Assembly (NCBI RefSeq): GCF_932526225.1
Contig: NC_064047.1
Coordinates: forward strand, 744,001-808,000
Reading direction: 5' to 3'
DNA from: Nematostella vectensis
Taxonomy: Eukaryota > Cnidaria > Anthozoa > Actiniaria > Edwardsiidae
DNA: 64,000 nt
A program made the position numbers and the translations under genes. Under the pieces are notes generated by a model. It searched no databases. It was not told where the DNA came from and saw only the letters and a program-made list of their open reading frames with translations. This document shows, piece by piece, positions 33,311-46,300 of this stretch (position 1 is its first letter; each line of letters begins with the position of its first letter).

Positions 33311-36300
33311 GCGTGTTCGTACAATAGTTTAACTTAGATGACGTATTTTGTCATCGTCAAGAGAATCTGTTCCTTTCGATAAAAAAAGAGACAAGAGCGA
33401 GAAAATATTCTGGAAGCTGTAAAAAAGCATGCTCTTTTAAAAAAAATTTGATCAATTCCGTATTAACTAGATACCCATTGGGTCCGGATATGAGATACAA
33501 GTAGAGATTTCGTGGGACCAATTGAGGCTAATGAAAAAACAATATAGTCCATGAGACTAAAGATTAATTTGTTAATTTTCAAACCAATAAACGTGAAATC
33601 TAGTAAAAATAATGAATTAAATCTCAAAATATAAGGACAATAAACTTGGTATGCCTTATTTGTTTATGATTTAAGTGTAGTAGTGATGATTTAAGTGTAG
33701 TAGTTGATCATTAGATGCCGTCAAGACACTCCTTAGCTCTTTTTTTTCTTCTTTTTGGAGTGATCGCTCCGCACCGTTTCACTCGAAAAATCGAGATCTT
33801 GATACTTTTTAATATCTTCAAAAGTGAATGAAAACACAGGAAATGCAGTGATCCCTGTGATCCTTTGTGTGATCCTTTGTTCATATTAGTGGGAGACTGA
33901 TTCATACGGGGGACTTATAATTGGTTGCAAATCCAAACATATCTCGCCTGACAAATTGGTCGGATTACATTCGGACGAGCAGCGTAACCTTGACGGTGAA
34001 AAGTTTCCTCCCTGCGCGCTGAGAGCTAAAACAAGGGCGGAGTGATCTTAGGTAAGTCAAAATACATTCGGGTCACCGTTTATTCTATAATTTAGTTGAT
34101 TTCTGAGGTCAAAACTCAATTTCGAAGATCGAAAGAAATAAAATAAAAACAAGGAAAACTAAGTTAAAGCTCAATTACTAATAAAAACGTAGCCTTTTAA
34201 GTCATACCGCCTAAACCTTTCTTGAAGTTACTCGACGTGGCGCTGTTTCGGTGGAAAGGAAAATGGAATTTTAAAAAGCTCTGGATTTGATTTTTTTTCT
34301 GAAATCGCCAAAATTTGTTTTCACGAATGCTTAATATTTGCGCGGTAAAAAAATCAGATAAGAAATTGTCAGAAAAAGTAGCTCATTTCATTTATTCTAA
34401 ACAAAATATCTTTTATATATATTTCTATAATAAATTGTCAGAAAAGTAGCTTATTTCACTTATTCCAAATGTATACAAACAAAATATCTTTTATCTATAT
34501 TTCTATAAGAAATTGCCAGAAAAAGTAGCTCATTTCACTTATTCTAAATGTGTACAAACAAAATATCTCACTTCAACACGCAATCTGAGAAATTCCGGGA
34601 ATCAGCATATAAGGTGCTAAATAACATAAACAAAAATAGAGTGAAAAAAAAACGCCAGCTTCTTGGACCTTTTCAGGGCGACAGTCAAATAGCTTTCGGG
34701 CAAGGGGAAGGGCAGATTCCAGATTATGTATGCTTAAAGAATGTCCCATTCTTGTGGTGGATTTTTTTTAATACAACAGTTTATTTGCAAGTAAAACTCA
34801 AAAAAACCCTCCACGATTGAAAACTGATATCTGATTGAAAGTTTCTCAGTTACTTGCTTGAATTAGCCGATGGAAATGGATGCTTTGTGACACTCGGTAT
34901 TGAGCGGGAGCATGGAATGGCGGCGTGATTAGCCTTCTCTAAGCGGAACATTGATCACCATGAAATCCGATGATACCCATAGATATGCGTTGTTTGGGAA
35001 ATCTCGAGCAAAAGTCTCTTAATTTCTGGCACTTGTAGTATTACATTTGTTATTTTCATATTATCTGAAAATAAATCTATTTGTGTTTTCATTTGAGGAT
35101 TTAAACGCATAGGGGTCCTAGTATCGACGGATGCACGCAATAAACCAAGCCTCTGCAATCAATAAATTGCTAACACAATTTTTAACACCCTTAACTACAA
35201 AATCTTTAGAAATATTAGCTTTGGTCTAAAGGTACTAACAAACTTGCACAAACTCAGACAAAATTAAGCCGGGACTTTAAGTTGATCGTTGTAAGCTAGC
35301 AACCTTAGAGGGATGCGAACAATTCTAAAATCTCAGAGAAGGAGAAAACGGTGAAAAAAAAACAGATCTTAATAATTTTAGCTCTCTATATAGCCCTTGA
35401 TTCGGTAATAGAGCAAAGATTCACCATTTAAGGGAGTAAAAAATATATTTTTTTTACAGTTAAAAAGTTCAAAAGAAAACAAGCTCGAATTAAAAGAATG
35501 CGAACAAAGAATATCTATGGTGATAGGGTTGGGGAGTTCTAATAGCATGACGGCTGGATATGAATTTGACGCGGTTTTTCTTTGTTGCGTCGTTATTAAA
35601 AGAAAGGTTGCTTTAACAAGCTTTGGTTAAAAATCGAATATCGCTTTTATCAAAAGATAGCGAAATCTGGGGGCGTTATTTGCGTTTCCTTTTGTTCAAT
35701 CTTGATAATTATTTATTTTCTTCTCAGACACATCAATCATTTCACTTCCTTTTATTGCCATGGAAACACATGATTGACACTGCACTTCAAAGGCTGCCCG
35801 TCAGCCATAAACACAAGAATTTAGGTCAAACGAATGTGAAATGACAAGATTCAGTCCCTGCTAAGCTGTAATAAAAAAAAAACGAAAATGAAATATTTAA
35901 GATCGAAGCAAATATGTCATTTAAACAAAAATCTTTTAACACATAGAAACAGCAAGCATGATTATACGTTATTTCGTACACTATCCCAACTAAAACTAAC
36001 TATCCCAACTAAATAAAATGTTAGCACTCGAAAAAGTATATAAATCTTTGGAAATTGTTTTTCAAAGTCAATCATTTTCCAAACAATATAAAGATGCTTA
36101 AAACCTCATTTAAGGAGAAACATCCCCATATTTAACACAAGAAAAAAACCGCAACAAAAAAAAAAATGTCATGCAGATATATGCAGATTGTCGGAAATTA
36201 GTACTCTTATTTTCTGTTGATAATTACTAAAACTAACGTTACTTTTCTAATTCAAACAATACTTAAAATAAAAATAACACAAAGTAGAACGATTAGGATA

Positions 36301-36653
36301 CCCAAAAAGCTACAACAAAGCAATTAAAACTCAATTTCCTCTTTGATTGGTTGTCTATTTTGACTTTGAGCACTTACAGGTTGTTCAATTGGCAAAATCA
36401 GAAACGCAAAACACTGAGATTATGCCCAAATATTTACCCGTGATCGATATTACAGGTCCCGCCGATAGTTCCAAATTATTCATTATTTACTTTAAATAAC
36501 CATAACCTATTTTATATTCTAAATCCAATTGGGTCATATCCCAAGTACAGCTCTGTTTGGGTGAGTAAACTTGTGTGGTTGGATGTGGGAACTGTTTGAC
36601 TTACGGTTCACTCATTTTGCTGGTTTGGTTTCAGATTTTCAGTCAAGTTCACT

Positions 36654-39600
36654 ATGCACTCTTTCCTCCTGGTGACGCTGGTCTTATCTATCCTTATTCA
36701 AGCTTTTGGTGGAATCAACGGTAAGCGACTGCTAAGGTTATTCTAATGACTTAAAAGGTCATTTCAACAGACTAATATTTCTGACCATTTTTTTTTTTTC
36801 ATTCCAAGCTGGATTTACCTTTACCTTCCAAGCAAGTAGTTTGGAGTTTCATATTTTTTAGCTTGGTCGAAAACCTTTTGAGCTATCTTATTCTAAAAAG
36901 ATAATGATAATAACGCGTTATAATTTTCAGGCCAAATGGTTTCTGCTGATTTTCTGCGGCTTCAGACGTTCTTACATTCTTCAGGTTCTTATCTTTTGAA
37001 TACTATGCCTAATAATAGTGCCTGTCAATCTTACTTTTATTATTATTTTCATTTAATATTGGAAGCCACATAATGTGTCCACGAAAAAAAAAAACGTTCG
37101 AAAAAATTCCCAATTTAGCCGACGAAAATAAGGAATGCTATTTAAAAGGTGATACTTTTGCTTGAATGACAAAATGGTGGCTCTCGGGCTGTTTAAGTGA
37201 TATTCGGTGATCGGTGATAAGGTATACCGGTAAAACAATCCTTCAAAGTGGCGGATCCACGATTAAAGGGTGGTCAAATTAATAAAAACTGAACCAACTC
37301 TTCCAAACTCTGTCAGTAAAGAAATCCTGGTTCCCTTGATGATCGCATCATTTTTCTTACTGTCGAATCCGTTGTATCGCGACGCCGCATTTTCAAAACA
37401 TCGATATGTTTTTGTCTTTTGGTATTCTTTGTTCCGCCAGTCAAATTATTCTAAGCCAATCAGATTCTTGCCATCTCTCGCCTAGTGCAGTTGCCTGGCT
37501 TTCTGTCGCGACACTGTCTGGTTTTAGTCCAGAGGATAGCCAGGGAAGTGCACACAGCGACACTCTGATTGGCTCATAATGGTTTTACTGACGGAACAGT
37601 AAACAAAAACAAATAGTGTTTTGAAAACGCGGGTCGCGATACAACGGATTCCACAGTAAACGGCTAATTTCATAGAACCCATGAAACTTCTGCTGGATAG
37701 AAACTACGGCGTGTTTTGAGTAGTAATAGAAAGTATATATTGCTCTCTGTCTTAGTTTTGGAGATCACTCCAATAATATTCTACGCGTCACCAAAAAAAT
37801 CATTGGTTTTTGTATATTCTTTCTATGGAATACACACTGTTCGATGGTCATCGGAAACAGGCTAAAATGTACCAGACATAACGCATTTGTACTTTTTCTC
37901 TGGCGTCACATAAGAGCAGCACAAACTAGCCGTACCAAAAATAGACAAACACAAAAAAGTCACGATATTATTTTCATTCGCACAGAAAAACGCACTCCGA
38001 ACCATAGTCCATATACCTTCAAAGCTCCGTAGAAAAAAAAACGATTCTTTAATTAAATTCGAAACTGGAAAAGCTTGTCTATCCTTTATTTTGTCAGACT
38101 TGAGGGTTGCATGGTTGCATTTCCAACAATGTCAATATTTTGTGATTTTCTTCTAGGAAATCCCATAGCCGTAGAAACACGCAGCGTTTGCCCGGTATCG
38201 ACATACGACGGGTGTTTCAAGGATTACAGAAATGCGAGAACACTTCCCATGTTCTTGTTCCAAGAGAGAAATGAAACTGATCCAAAATACAATGGGCAGC
38301 TTATAAACTGGAACGAGTATGGCACTTATCTATCGGGGTAAGCGTTACATTCATATGTGAACAATTGGTATAACAATTGGTAATATACCTATAAGTTTTT
38401 TTAACTCTAAAAACATGGTGCCCTTGATTTAGATTAAAACAAAAAATCAATCGAATACCTCATATGTTTAAGCAACATAAATGTACCGTTAAGCACGGGT
38501 TTTACATCAACGCTTCAAACATCTTAACCAAACTTGTAGTTTATTACAATTGATGATTTAAGTAGGTTGAAAAGTTCGAAATGTGCAAAGATATAGTACA
38601 ATCAGTTACAGTTTATATCTGTAAATCATATGAAATAGTATAGTTACCTTTGGCGCCTCAGTTGTTTGCCGTGCTTAGGATGGTGTTCCTGTGGTTGTGA
38701 TTAATTACAGGTTGTTACGTCACTTATTAAAATTCACGTCACAATTTACGTCATTCATTTCGTGCAGAACGAAACAATAAATGCATAAATACTAAAAGAC
38801 ATTGTGTAGTTACAGAAAATATCCATTCCCCCCCCCCCCCCCCCCCACCCAATTGAGGGGGTCGGAGGTATGACCCCCCACCCCTCTGGAATTTCCAACC
38901 CCCTGAAAAAAAAATACAGTGACTGTGAAGGCATTTTACCCCCCCCCCCCTCTCCCCTCTGAAAACATTGTACACATTATACCAACAACGGACATACGTT
39001 TATCATCTACCTAGGTTTCCGCAAAGGGCGAAGGGCACGGCACATAAACCGCGCGAAAATATCCTTTTTTTTTCCACAGCCAAAAGTTTTCTAGACAATT
39101 CTAGTTTACGAGCGCAATAACAGGGAGGTGTTATTTTCAAGCCAAAAGTTCTCTAAGCAAATCTAATGTATAAACATAATAGCAGGGAGGTCTCATCCGT
39201 TTTTTTTTTTTTTTTTTACAGGAACAACATTGTGTTTAAAAGTCGAGTTAACGAAGCTGTATTTTACTCACAATTATTTAGAAACTAACTTTATCGGCAT
39301 TTAGGTTGGTTTGTCGATGTGCCGAAAAAGCTAAAGAAGCAAAGCAACCCTTCTTCGGCATTCAATTCTACGGCGAATGCTTTGCCGGCAACAACACGAC
39401 TTACAAGAAAAAAACAGTCAATGATTGCACATGCGAGTCAGGTCACTGTGCAGGGGAAGCAGATGCTAATGCCGTCTACATATTAGCAACATCGACAACG
39501 ACAGCACCGACGACAGTCCCCGCACCTCCTAATTCATGTAAGCAAAGAAATTCACGTGATTTCTTAGAGCGCCCATTAGTTTCTGTGAGAATTACACCTA

Positions 39601-40399
39601 TCATTGTAAAACCGGTGCAGGGGGGGGGGGGGGGGGGGAGTTGCGAGTGGGCCAAAATTTGGGGCCAAACTATGAAGAATACCCTTATCTCGAGCAATGT
39701 CATTTTGATCAAATATCTCTTCAGAAGTATAGAGATAGCATACAGGTGCATTCCCAGGATTGGCCGAGGGGGTGCGGGGGGAGGGGGGGGGGGGGGGGGC
39801 GGGGGGGTGCGCAGTTATAGGTATCATATGGAAGAAGCCTAGTATTTGAAGATTTCTTAATAAGAAATGACCCTCTTTTTGGCCGCCAAGGGGGGGGGGG
39901 CACACACATCCTGCGCTACCTCCTTGGGTACGCGCCTGGCATAAACTATATAGCACTGTATTCCTTTTTATTAATGCGCTGAATAGTGCCTAAAACACTG
40001 AGTTGGCAAACATTCGCATATCCAAACATAACAAATAAAGTTAAGAAACAATCAAGCATCCGCAGTGTGAACCACACTCAATGAAAACAGTACAAGGGTC
40101 AAATGAGTAGTCCCTACCCTGGGAAAAGATTATTTCAATAAACCTCTCCCACAGGATAAACATGAACATCAACATCACTACCTGCTGGCCAGTTAAACTA
40201 TTTAAATCCCCACCCCTTCCGCACCTCCCCCCACCCACTGGCCTTAACATTGATAGGTGCATATTTGAATACAACAAGAATCTGTTCTATTCCAGCATGC
40301 GAGGATGGTCCAGAGTGCATTGGATTTGAGGATTCCTGTGAAACCTATGAAGCAGTTCGCAAGCAATGTCCCAAAATGTGTGGCCTGTGCCATGTTTAA
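36654..40399 (+). CDS. Secreted cysteine-domain protein with ShKT-like tail, paralogue C, 194 aa
   Basis: Exons are 36654-36720, 38157-38337, 39305-39537 and 40296-40399, with phases 1, 2 and 1 and a total of 585 nt. Signal peptide: 'MHSFLLVTLVLSILIQAFGG'. Exon 2 has 'GCFKDYRNARTLPMFLFQ' and 'YNGQLINWNEY'; exon 3 has 'VCRCAEKAKEAKQPFFGIQ' and 'FYGECFAGNN', then a Thr/Pro linker ('TSTTTAPTTVPAP'). Exon 4 encodes six cysteines in a ShKT-like spacing (C-x5-C-x6-C-x9-C-x3-C-x2-C, ending 'MCGLC'). The first two intron phases match genes A and B. ShKT folds occur in toxins but also in enzymes and matrix proteins; nothing here shows toxicity. Probably extracellular. Confidence 0.85.
37356..37660. 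repeat. Fold-back element with imperfect arms of about 90 bp
   Basis: The left arm 'gaatccgttgtatcgcgacg' is inverted on the right as 'gggtcgcgatacaacggatt'; the arms continue past 'gccaatcaga'. It lies in intron 1 of paralogue C and is MITE-like. Confidence 0.7.
39743..39938. mobile_element. hAT-type deletion derivative, copy 5
   Basis: Starts 'CAGGTGCATTCCCAGG', ends 'GGGTACGCGCCTG', and is flanked by the 5-bp duplication GCATA on both sides. It contains long G-runs. It lies in intron 3 of paralogue C. Confidence 0.7.
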
Positions 40400-41564
40400 A
40401 CAAGCAACATGAAAAACACTCAAATAGAAAAATCTCACAGAAAATTATGCTTACTTGGCTGAAAATAGTCTATTTGATGCATAAATATCATATTGGTACT
40501 TGGTTGTTTTGCTGAATTAAAAGTCAACTGGAAGGTTATGTCATTCTACTGAAAAGAAAAAAACTACATCTTGCCTCAATTTGCCATTGTGTTTATCACA
40601 GAAATCTTATTTTGAAATTGTTTCCAATGCCGATTTTTAAAAGCCCAAAGTTATCTTTATCTAACTAAGGGAAATGTGTAAGATCAAAAATTGAACACTT
40701 ACGAAGTTGAGAATCACTAGAATTGGTGCACCTGTCTTAGAATGGGGCAACTTTCTGAGCTGGAAGCAATTTTTGTCCTGCATCTTGGTAATGACAATGG
40801 GCAATTTTTGATGGGCTCAAGTAGTCATTATCCAGATCGTAATCTGATTGGTTAAGATGGGGGCAATTTTTTACTTAAGGGGTATTCTGGTATACTCTAT
40901 ATCGTCTTGAGCTGCTGTTACTACCAGCTCCTTTTGTTTGAAAACAAGGAAGTCAGGGTAAGTCACTAGCTCCACATTACAGCTCTTTATCCAACATTAT
41001 CATTCATTATTCATTTCCATGTTTCCAGCAACTTCATCTGGAATTACTGCTCTGCTTTGCCGTTTCCCTTGCTTGCAGTGATCAACTCAGCAAATAATAC
41101 TGTGCATAATTACATAATATAAGACATTCATCATCACAAGTGCCATACCCTCTTTTGGCGGCTGCATCTCTTCAGCATTCACATTGCCCAGCTTTTGTTT
41201 GAGTTATGTTTCTCAGCTAAGGCCTGGCATGTAAGGTAGGTGTAAAGGATGCAAGCCCCTTGGCTGCTAAAATGTTTGGTTACTTCTTATTAGTAAAATA
41301 CTACCCTTTCCCACAGCAAACGTGGGCAATACTGCTCAAAGAAGCTGAATCCTCAACATCTCCATGTCACACATTTGATTTGCCATCATTGCTCTGCTCT
41401 CCAATGGTAGAGGTTCATTGTCTTCGTTTGCTGTACTATACACAGCCAGGGAAAACTGACAAGACTCACATCATTTCCAAGGATACCTAGGTCGCACACC
41501 ATCCTCACCTTTGAGAAAATCCTTTCCATTTGTTACCTTGCCCAACATTAGATAAAGAGTTGTG
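40400..41564. other. Spacer between paralogue C and LYRM2
   Basis: Nothing recognisable beyond AT-rich unique-looking DNA. The 3' untranslated regions of the two convergent genes must lie here. Confidence 0.4.
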
Positions 41565-43122
41565 TTACTTGGCTAGGGAGATAGTGCTTGCAATTTCTCT
41601 CAATGCCTGTTGTCCTCTAGTAATCATGAATTGGATAGCAGCCTGCAAAACAAATAAAAGCCTATAATTCTGCCTAGCATTTTTTTACAATGAAAACAGC
41701 AAATATCTTGACAATAAAATACCATCACTGAAGCTCTACTATATTCAGAAGTAGGAGCTGTAGGATTTGGTGAATGGTAGAGTATGCCACTAGACCATTA
41801 GTCATTTCTAAGAAGATACGAAGTGCTAATGCTCCCATTGTATCCACAAACAGCCAGTTACTGTCAGGGGCTAGGCAGGGCAGAATACAACTTGTAGAAG
41901 ATCTTACCCAACCTTTCACCTCTTTCCTGATAAAAACAAATATGCTGCAATGTCCAATGACTGTGTGTAATTTTAGCTTTTCACTGTCAAATATGAGAAG
42001 CAATGATGGTCTACTTAAAATTAAGTTGAGTTAAAACCAAGTCAAGTTAATGGAAGCTGAAAGCCACACTGTCACCAGTTTACTTCTGGTCGATTATGTG
42101 ACAATATGCGATGATTTTTAATGGAAAACGTGAAAAATATTTCAAAATATTGAAAGCAGTGTGTCTATTGGGAGTTTCATTGAGGATGTGATTGATAATT
42201 AAGAGCGGATGGCCCGGTAAATACCTCGGATTTTAATAGATCCTTTTGTCTTTTAACGGTTGAGGTTTCCGTCGGACCTCCGGAAGTAAACTGGTGACAA
42301 TGCAGCTTTAATACTGTCTCAAAAACAGCTCAAACGAATACTCACTGGGTCTGTTTCTGTCTTGTTCTGTTTGAATTCTTCTCTTGTCCATTCTTTCAAC
42401 TCTTTCTGATGGTTTTTGTCAGGGATTTTATTGAGAGCTTTCATAAGGTCACGATAAAGACCCAAGACTTGTCGCCTCACCATGAACTATAAAGACAAAA
42501 TATTATATGTGGTCAATGCTAAATTGTCCCAGAGCTTGTTTTTCCTTCTGCTTTGTTATTTGATATTTTCCCTTTTAAAAAACAACTTATCGACTTGTTA
42601 AATTGCGAATAATTTGGTCCACGATTTGTGATCACTACCCCTTTTTCAGCCGTTGTTAAACTAAAGATGATCAAAAAACGATAGGTGTACCTACATACTT
42701 AGGCCTTCTAGCCGGCTATAACTAAAGATGATCAAAAAACGATAGGTGTACCTACATACTTAGGCCTTCTAGCCGGCTATAACTAAAGATGATCAAAAAA
42801 CGATAGGTGTACCTACATACTTAGGCCTTCTAGCCGGCCATAACTAAAGATGATCAAAAAACGATAGGTGTACCTACATACTTAGGCCGGCTATAACTTT
42901 TAGGAGCAGGATGCTAAATACTCGACTAATCGACGAGTAATTGGTACATAATCGATTATTACCAATTAATTCGGCAATCATAACAGATCCAAGACAGAAA
43001 TATGCACCAAAACCAACCCCTGATCCGCAAGAATTGGAGCATTCAGTTTTTCCATGTTTTTTATGATATAATTTACTTACCTGTTTTAGTGAGAGCGCTT
43101 TTGTCGGCAAGCGCGCGGCCAT
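41565..43122 (-). CDS. LYRM2: LYR motif-containing protein 2, mitochondrial, 86 aa
   Basis: Exons are 43122-43081, 42486-42346 and 41642-41565; both introns are phase 0. The N-terminus 'MAARLPTKALSLKQ' is followed by 'RRQVLGLYRDLMKALNKIP', holding the LYR tripeptide, then 'LKEWTREEFKQNK' and 'QFMITRGQQALREI'. Order and spacing match animal LYRM2 (about 88 aa in human). LYR proteins are small helical mitochondrial matrix proteins that bind acyl carrier protein; LYRM2 has been linked to respiratory complex I. It diverges from the C6orf118-like gene across a 248-bp gap. Confidence 0.93.
42660..42893. repeat. 61-bp tandem repeat, 4 copies
   Basis: 'gatgatcaaaaaacgatagg' recurs at about 42,666, 42,727, 42,788 and 42,848. 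It lies in intron 1 of LYRM2. Confidence 0.9.
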
Positions 43123-43370
43123 TTTGAATCCAATGTCGACACAGGTATCCCACTAAAAAAAACGACCGTGGAATACAGAAATTATTACAAAAAAGTAAAA
43201 ATCAAAGAAAAGCAAAAAATATGACTTTTTTCCGAGATGTTTTAAGGATAGATTTTTAACTAATTTTATTGTGAATTTGAATAATTTTTAGAAGTTTTTT
43301 CTTGTTTGGTTATGAACTCCCTGTGGTATGTCCCGTCGCAATGTGTCCCGGGAAACAGATCTAAACAAAA
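43123..43370. promoter_or_regulatory. Bidirectional promoter region, LYRM2 and C6orf118-like
   Basis: The start codons of two divergent conserved genes are 248 bp apart, leaving no room for separate promoters. I see no strong TATA box. The region includes 'tgtcccgtcgcaatgtgtcc' close to the plus-strand ATG. Function is inferred from geometry alone. Confidence 0.55.
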
Positions 43371-46300
43371 ATGGCGGAAGAACGAGAACAGCAAAGACCT
43401 CTACGAAATCTGCTTGAAAACGTGTACACAGTGCATAGAAATGACATCAAGACGTATGCCAGCGGACATTTGAACCCAAGTAAACTATTGAAATCAGAAG
43501 ATGAAAGGCATAAAGCGTGGGAAAGCTCAAATAAGCCCCCAATTCGGTGAGAAAGTGTCAGAACTTGGATATAACAGTTTTTTGTGTGTGTTGCGGCTCC
43601 TATTTCGTGCTAGCGGGGATTGTATTTCTGCCTGGGGTCACCCTGCGTACAAACGAGGAGCATTTATGTTGCATTAATGCCTCGTTCTTTAGAAACAAAG
43701 GTTTGGATCTCTTTTGTAGAACAATTATGGTAGGGTCCTCTGAAGTTGCTCCGATTGACATATCGAAATATGCTTGCATATCTCTTGTTTACGGTTTTTC
43801 TCATTCTTAGTTTGAAGCAGCCATCTCAGCTGGTGAACCTCCCCACTCACAGAGGCATGTCTGAGGGGGAGACTAAAGCAACACGGATGAGGGATATGCT
43901 GATTGAGTTTAGTTTAGGTCCTGTGGGCAGCACACTCGGTAAGGGAAATAATTAATTAATTACTTACCTCTAATCGGCTAAGTGCACAGCCCTTGTAGGA
44001 ACTGAAATACCTGTCACTTGCGGGCCATTCAACAATGGATAAATTTAAGACTCCAAGCTCTTACACAGCTCAAACAAATGAGGACAATTAAGATATTTAA
44101 ATAATTTAAATTGCAATGTTTTGAGTAGATTTTTAATCACAAGGGCTGCATTGTTTCAGATTGGGCGAATCAACCAATGAGAGCTCATATAGCTTCATAG
44201 CTAAATAAGTAAAATGGCTATTATTTCTAATAAGGCATGATTTTGCTAAGCACTCCACAGCAGTTTGTGGCCCATGAGGTTGCTAGAGAGCTTACATCTG
44301 CTTTAATTATCAGTCAAATCCTCAAAGAACCTTCCAATAGACACACTGCTTTTACAATTTTGAAATATTTGTCACATTTTCTGTTACAAATCATCAGAGG
44401 TTGTTACTTCATAGACTGGAAGTGAACTAGTGACAATGTGGCTATAATTAATACATTTTTATTTAGCTTGATAAACAACAACAAAAGTGAAGAATACTTT
44501 TTATGATCGCTCAGGTGCAATAGGACCACAAGTCATTGCCAGAGATGATGAAGATGGCATCTCTCCCAAACCTGATGAAATGGAGCTGAAGACGAAGCCA
44601 ATCAATGTTGAGGAGCTAAGGTTACCTGAAATTATGGTTCCAGTTGCTCATAAAGGTAACTTTTGGTTACCATTTTTGTTTACAGGCCTTTAACCACGGT
44701 GAGGTTTGCATATACCCCTCCCCACATAGTTATAGGATGGTCCAATTAAGTGATAAAACACATAATTATAGGATGGTCCAATTAAGTGATAAAACAGGAT
44801 CCTGGATTTGTCTTGATTTTTAACTGGGAAATAGATTTTGGTTCAAAGAATTGCATAATGATTTGAAAAACAAGATTCATACCCCATTCAGGAACAAATA
44901 AGTCAATTAAGAATACATACCAAATCTTTTTGTCCCTATACACTCAAATTTCCAACCGCTCAAAAGTCTTGTTTAATATTTGCAATATTTCATGTATCAC
45001 ATTTAATCATCCACCCGATACATTTTTTTTCTCCAGGCAAACAAGGAAAGGAAGGCGGGTACCAATCCACGTTTGTGGAGAGTTATCTTGCTCAATCCAC
45101 AAAGGCTGATCAATTTGCCAGCTTTAAGGACTTTGAGGAGAACGTAATCAACCTTGGACATGCTAATGATAGAGGGGTCCTAACGGGTGAAAAGATGGCA
45201 AGAACATTAGGAAGAAAGCTTAACAAGGTACGAGTCTCACAGTTATAGCCAGTCAATAGAATTGGCAAGAACATGAAAGAAAGCTTAATAAGGTACAAGT
45301 CTCACAGTTGTAGCCAATGAAATGGTATAGTCAATAGAATGGCAAGAACATTAGAAAGAAAGCTCAAGGTGCAAGATGCACAGTTATAGCCAATAGTGCA
45401 AAAATCAGCAGATATACTGTATAATGTACTCATACCCTTCAGTTAAACCCTGGCTTGCATCGCTGCTGTATATTTAGTATTTTCAGCTGTGATGCAGCTA
45501 CAACTATCCAAATAGCACTTGATTTGTTTTAAATTGTTTATTCTAAAACTAAAAATGCTTTTTGTATAATATGTTTATCTTTATCTTTAATGCTTGTTGT
45601 CATACATATTGTACATGTATTTTTTTTACACTTGCTTTTCCTAACATGCTGTCTGCTATTTTCTAGAAACTTAACGCACTTGATTCATCAAGTCAAAGGG
45701 GGCCTAATTTCCATAAGCTCCAAATCTTCACTGACGTTTGGCAAGACATTATAAATCAGTCTGACACATTTGGAGATGTGCTTCAGAAAATAAAGGTAAG
45801 AAGAATACAGATTAGGGTAATTCATGGTTAGCATGATAAGCCAGAATCCTGGGCTGGGTTCCTAGAAAACAGGTTAACCCAGGAATGTTTGCTTTTTTAT
45901 TCAACCGAATGTCAGGATAGCCATATTTATCCCTGGATTTGAAGATCAAAATCCTGGCTACAGTTTGTGTGTAAAAGGTTGGTAGACATAGAAAGCATAT
46001 CTTGAGCAGGTGAAGGGTTGGACTGTATGAAAAAAAAAATACTAGATAAATGCTTGTGGGTAGAAAGGCACAGTCCCAATATTCCACTACTCCGCCTACT
46101 TAAGGGGGCAATTGCACCAGTTTACTTCCGGAGGGCCAACGAAAACCTCAAGTACTCTCTAACAAGAGACAAAATAATCTTTTAGAATCTGTGATACATA
46201 ACAGGCCATCAGCTCTAAATTATCAGTCACATCCTCAAAGAAACTTCCAGTAGAAACACTGCTTTTACGACTTTGAAATATTTTTTTTCATTTTCCCTTA

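Larger units (their letters stand above)
25910..36653. other. Repeat-rich spacer of about 10.7 kb without a supported gene
   Basis: Holds the transposon derivatives at 26,637 and 31,106, fold-backs at 30,746 and 31,299, and tandem duplications at 27,825, 28,169, 32,152 and 33,236. A donor-like site at about 29,418 (minus) could end an untranslated exon, but no coding exon can be tied to it. The remaining AT-rich DNA shows nothing I can name. Confidence 0.5.

Noticed and set aside
40244-40438. Minus-strand frame opposite the ShKT-like exon
   Set aside because: Shadow of the plus-strand exon, which has correct splice sites and phase.
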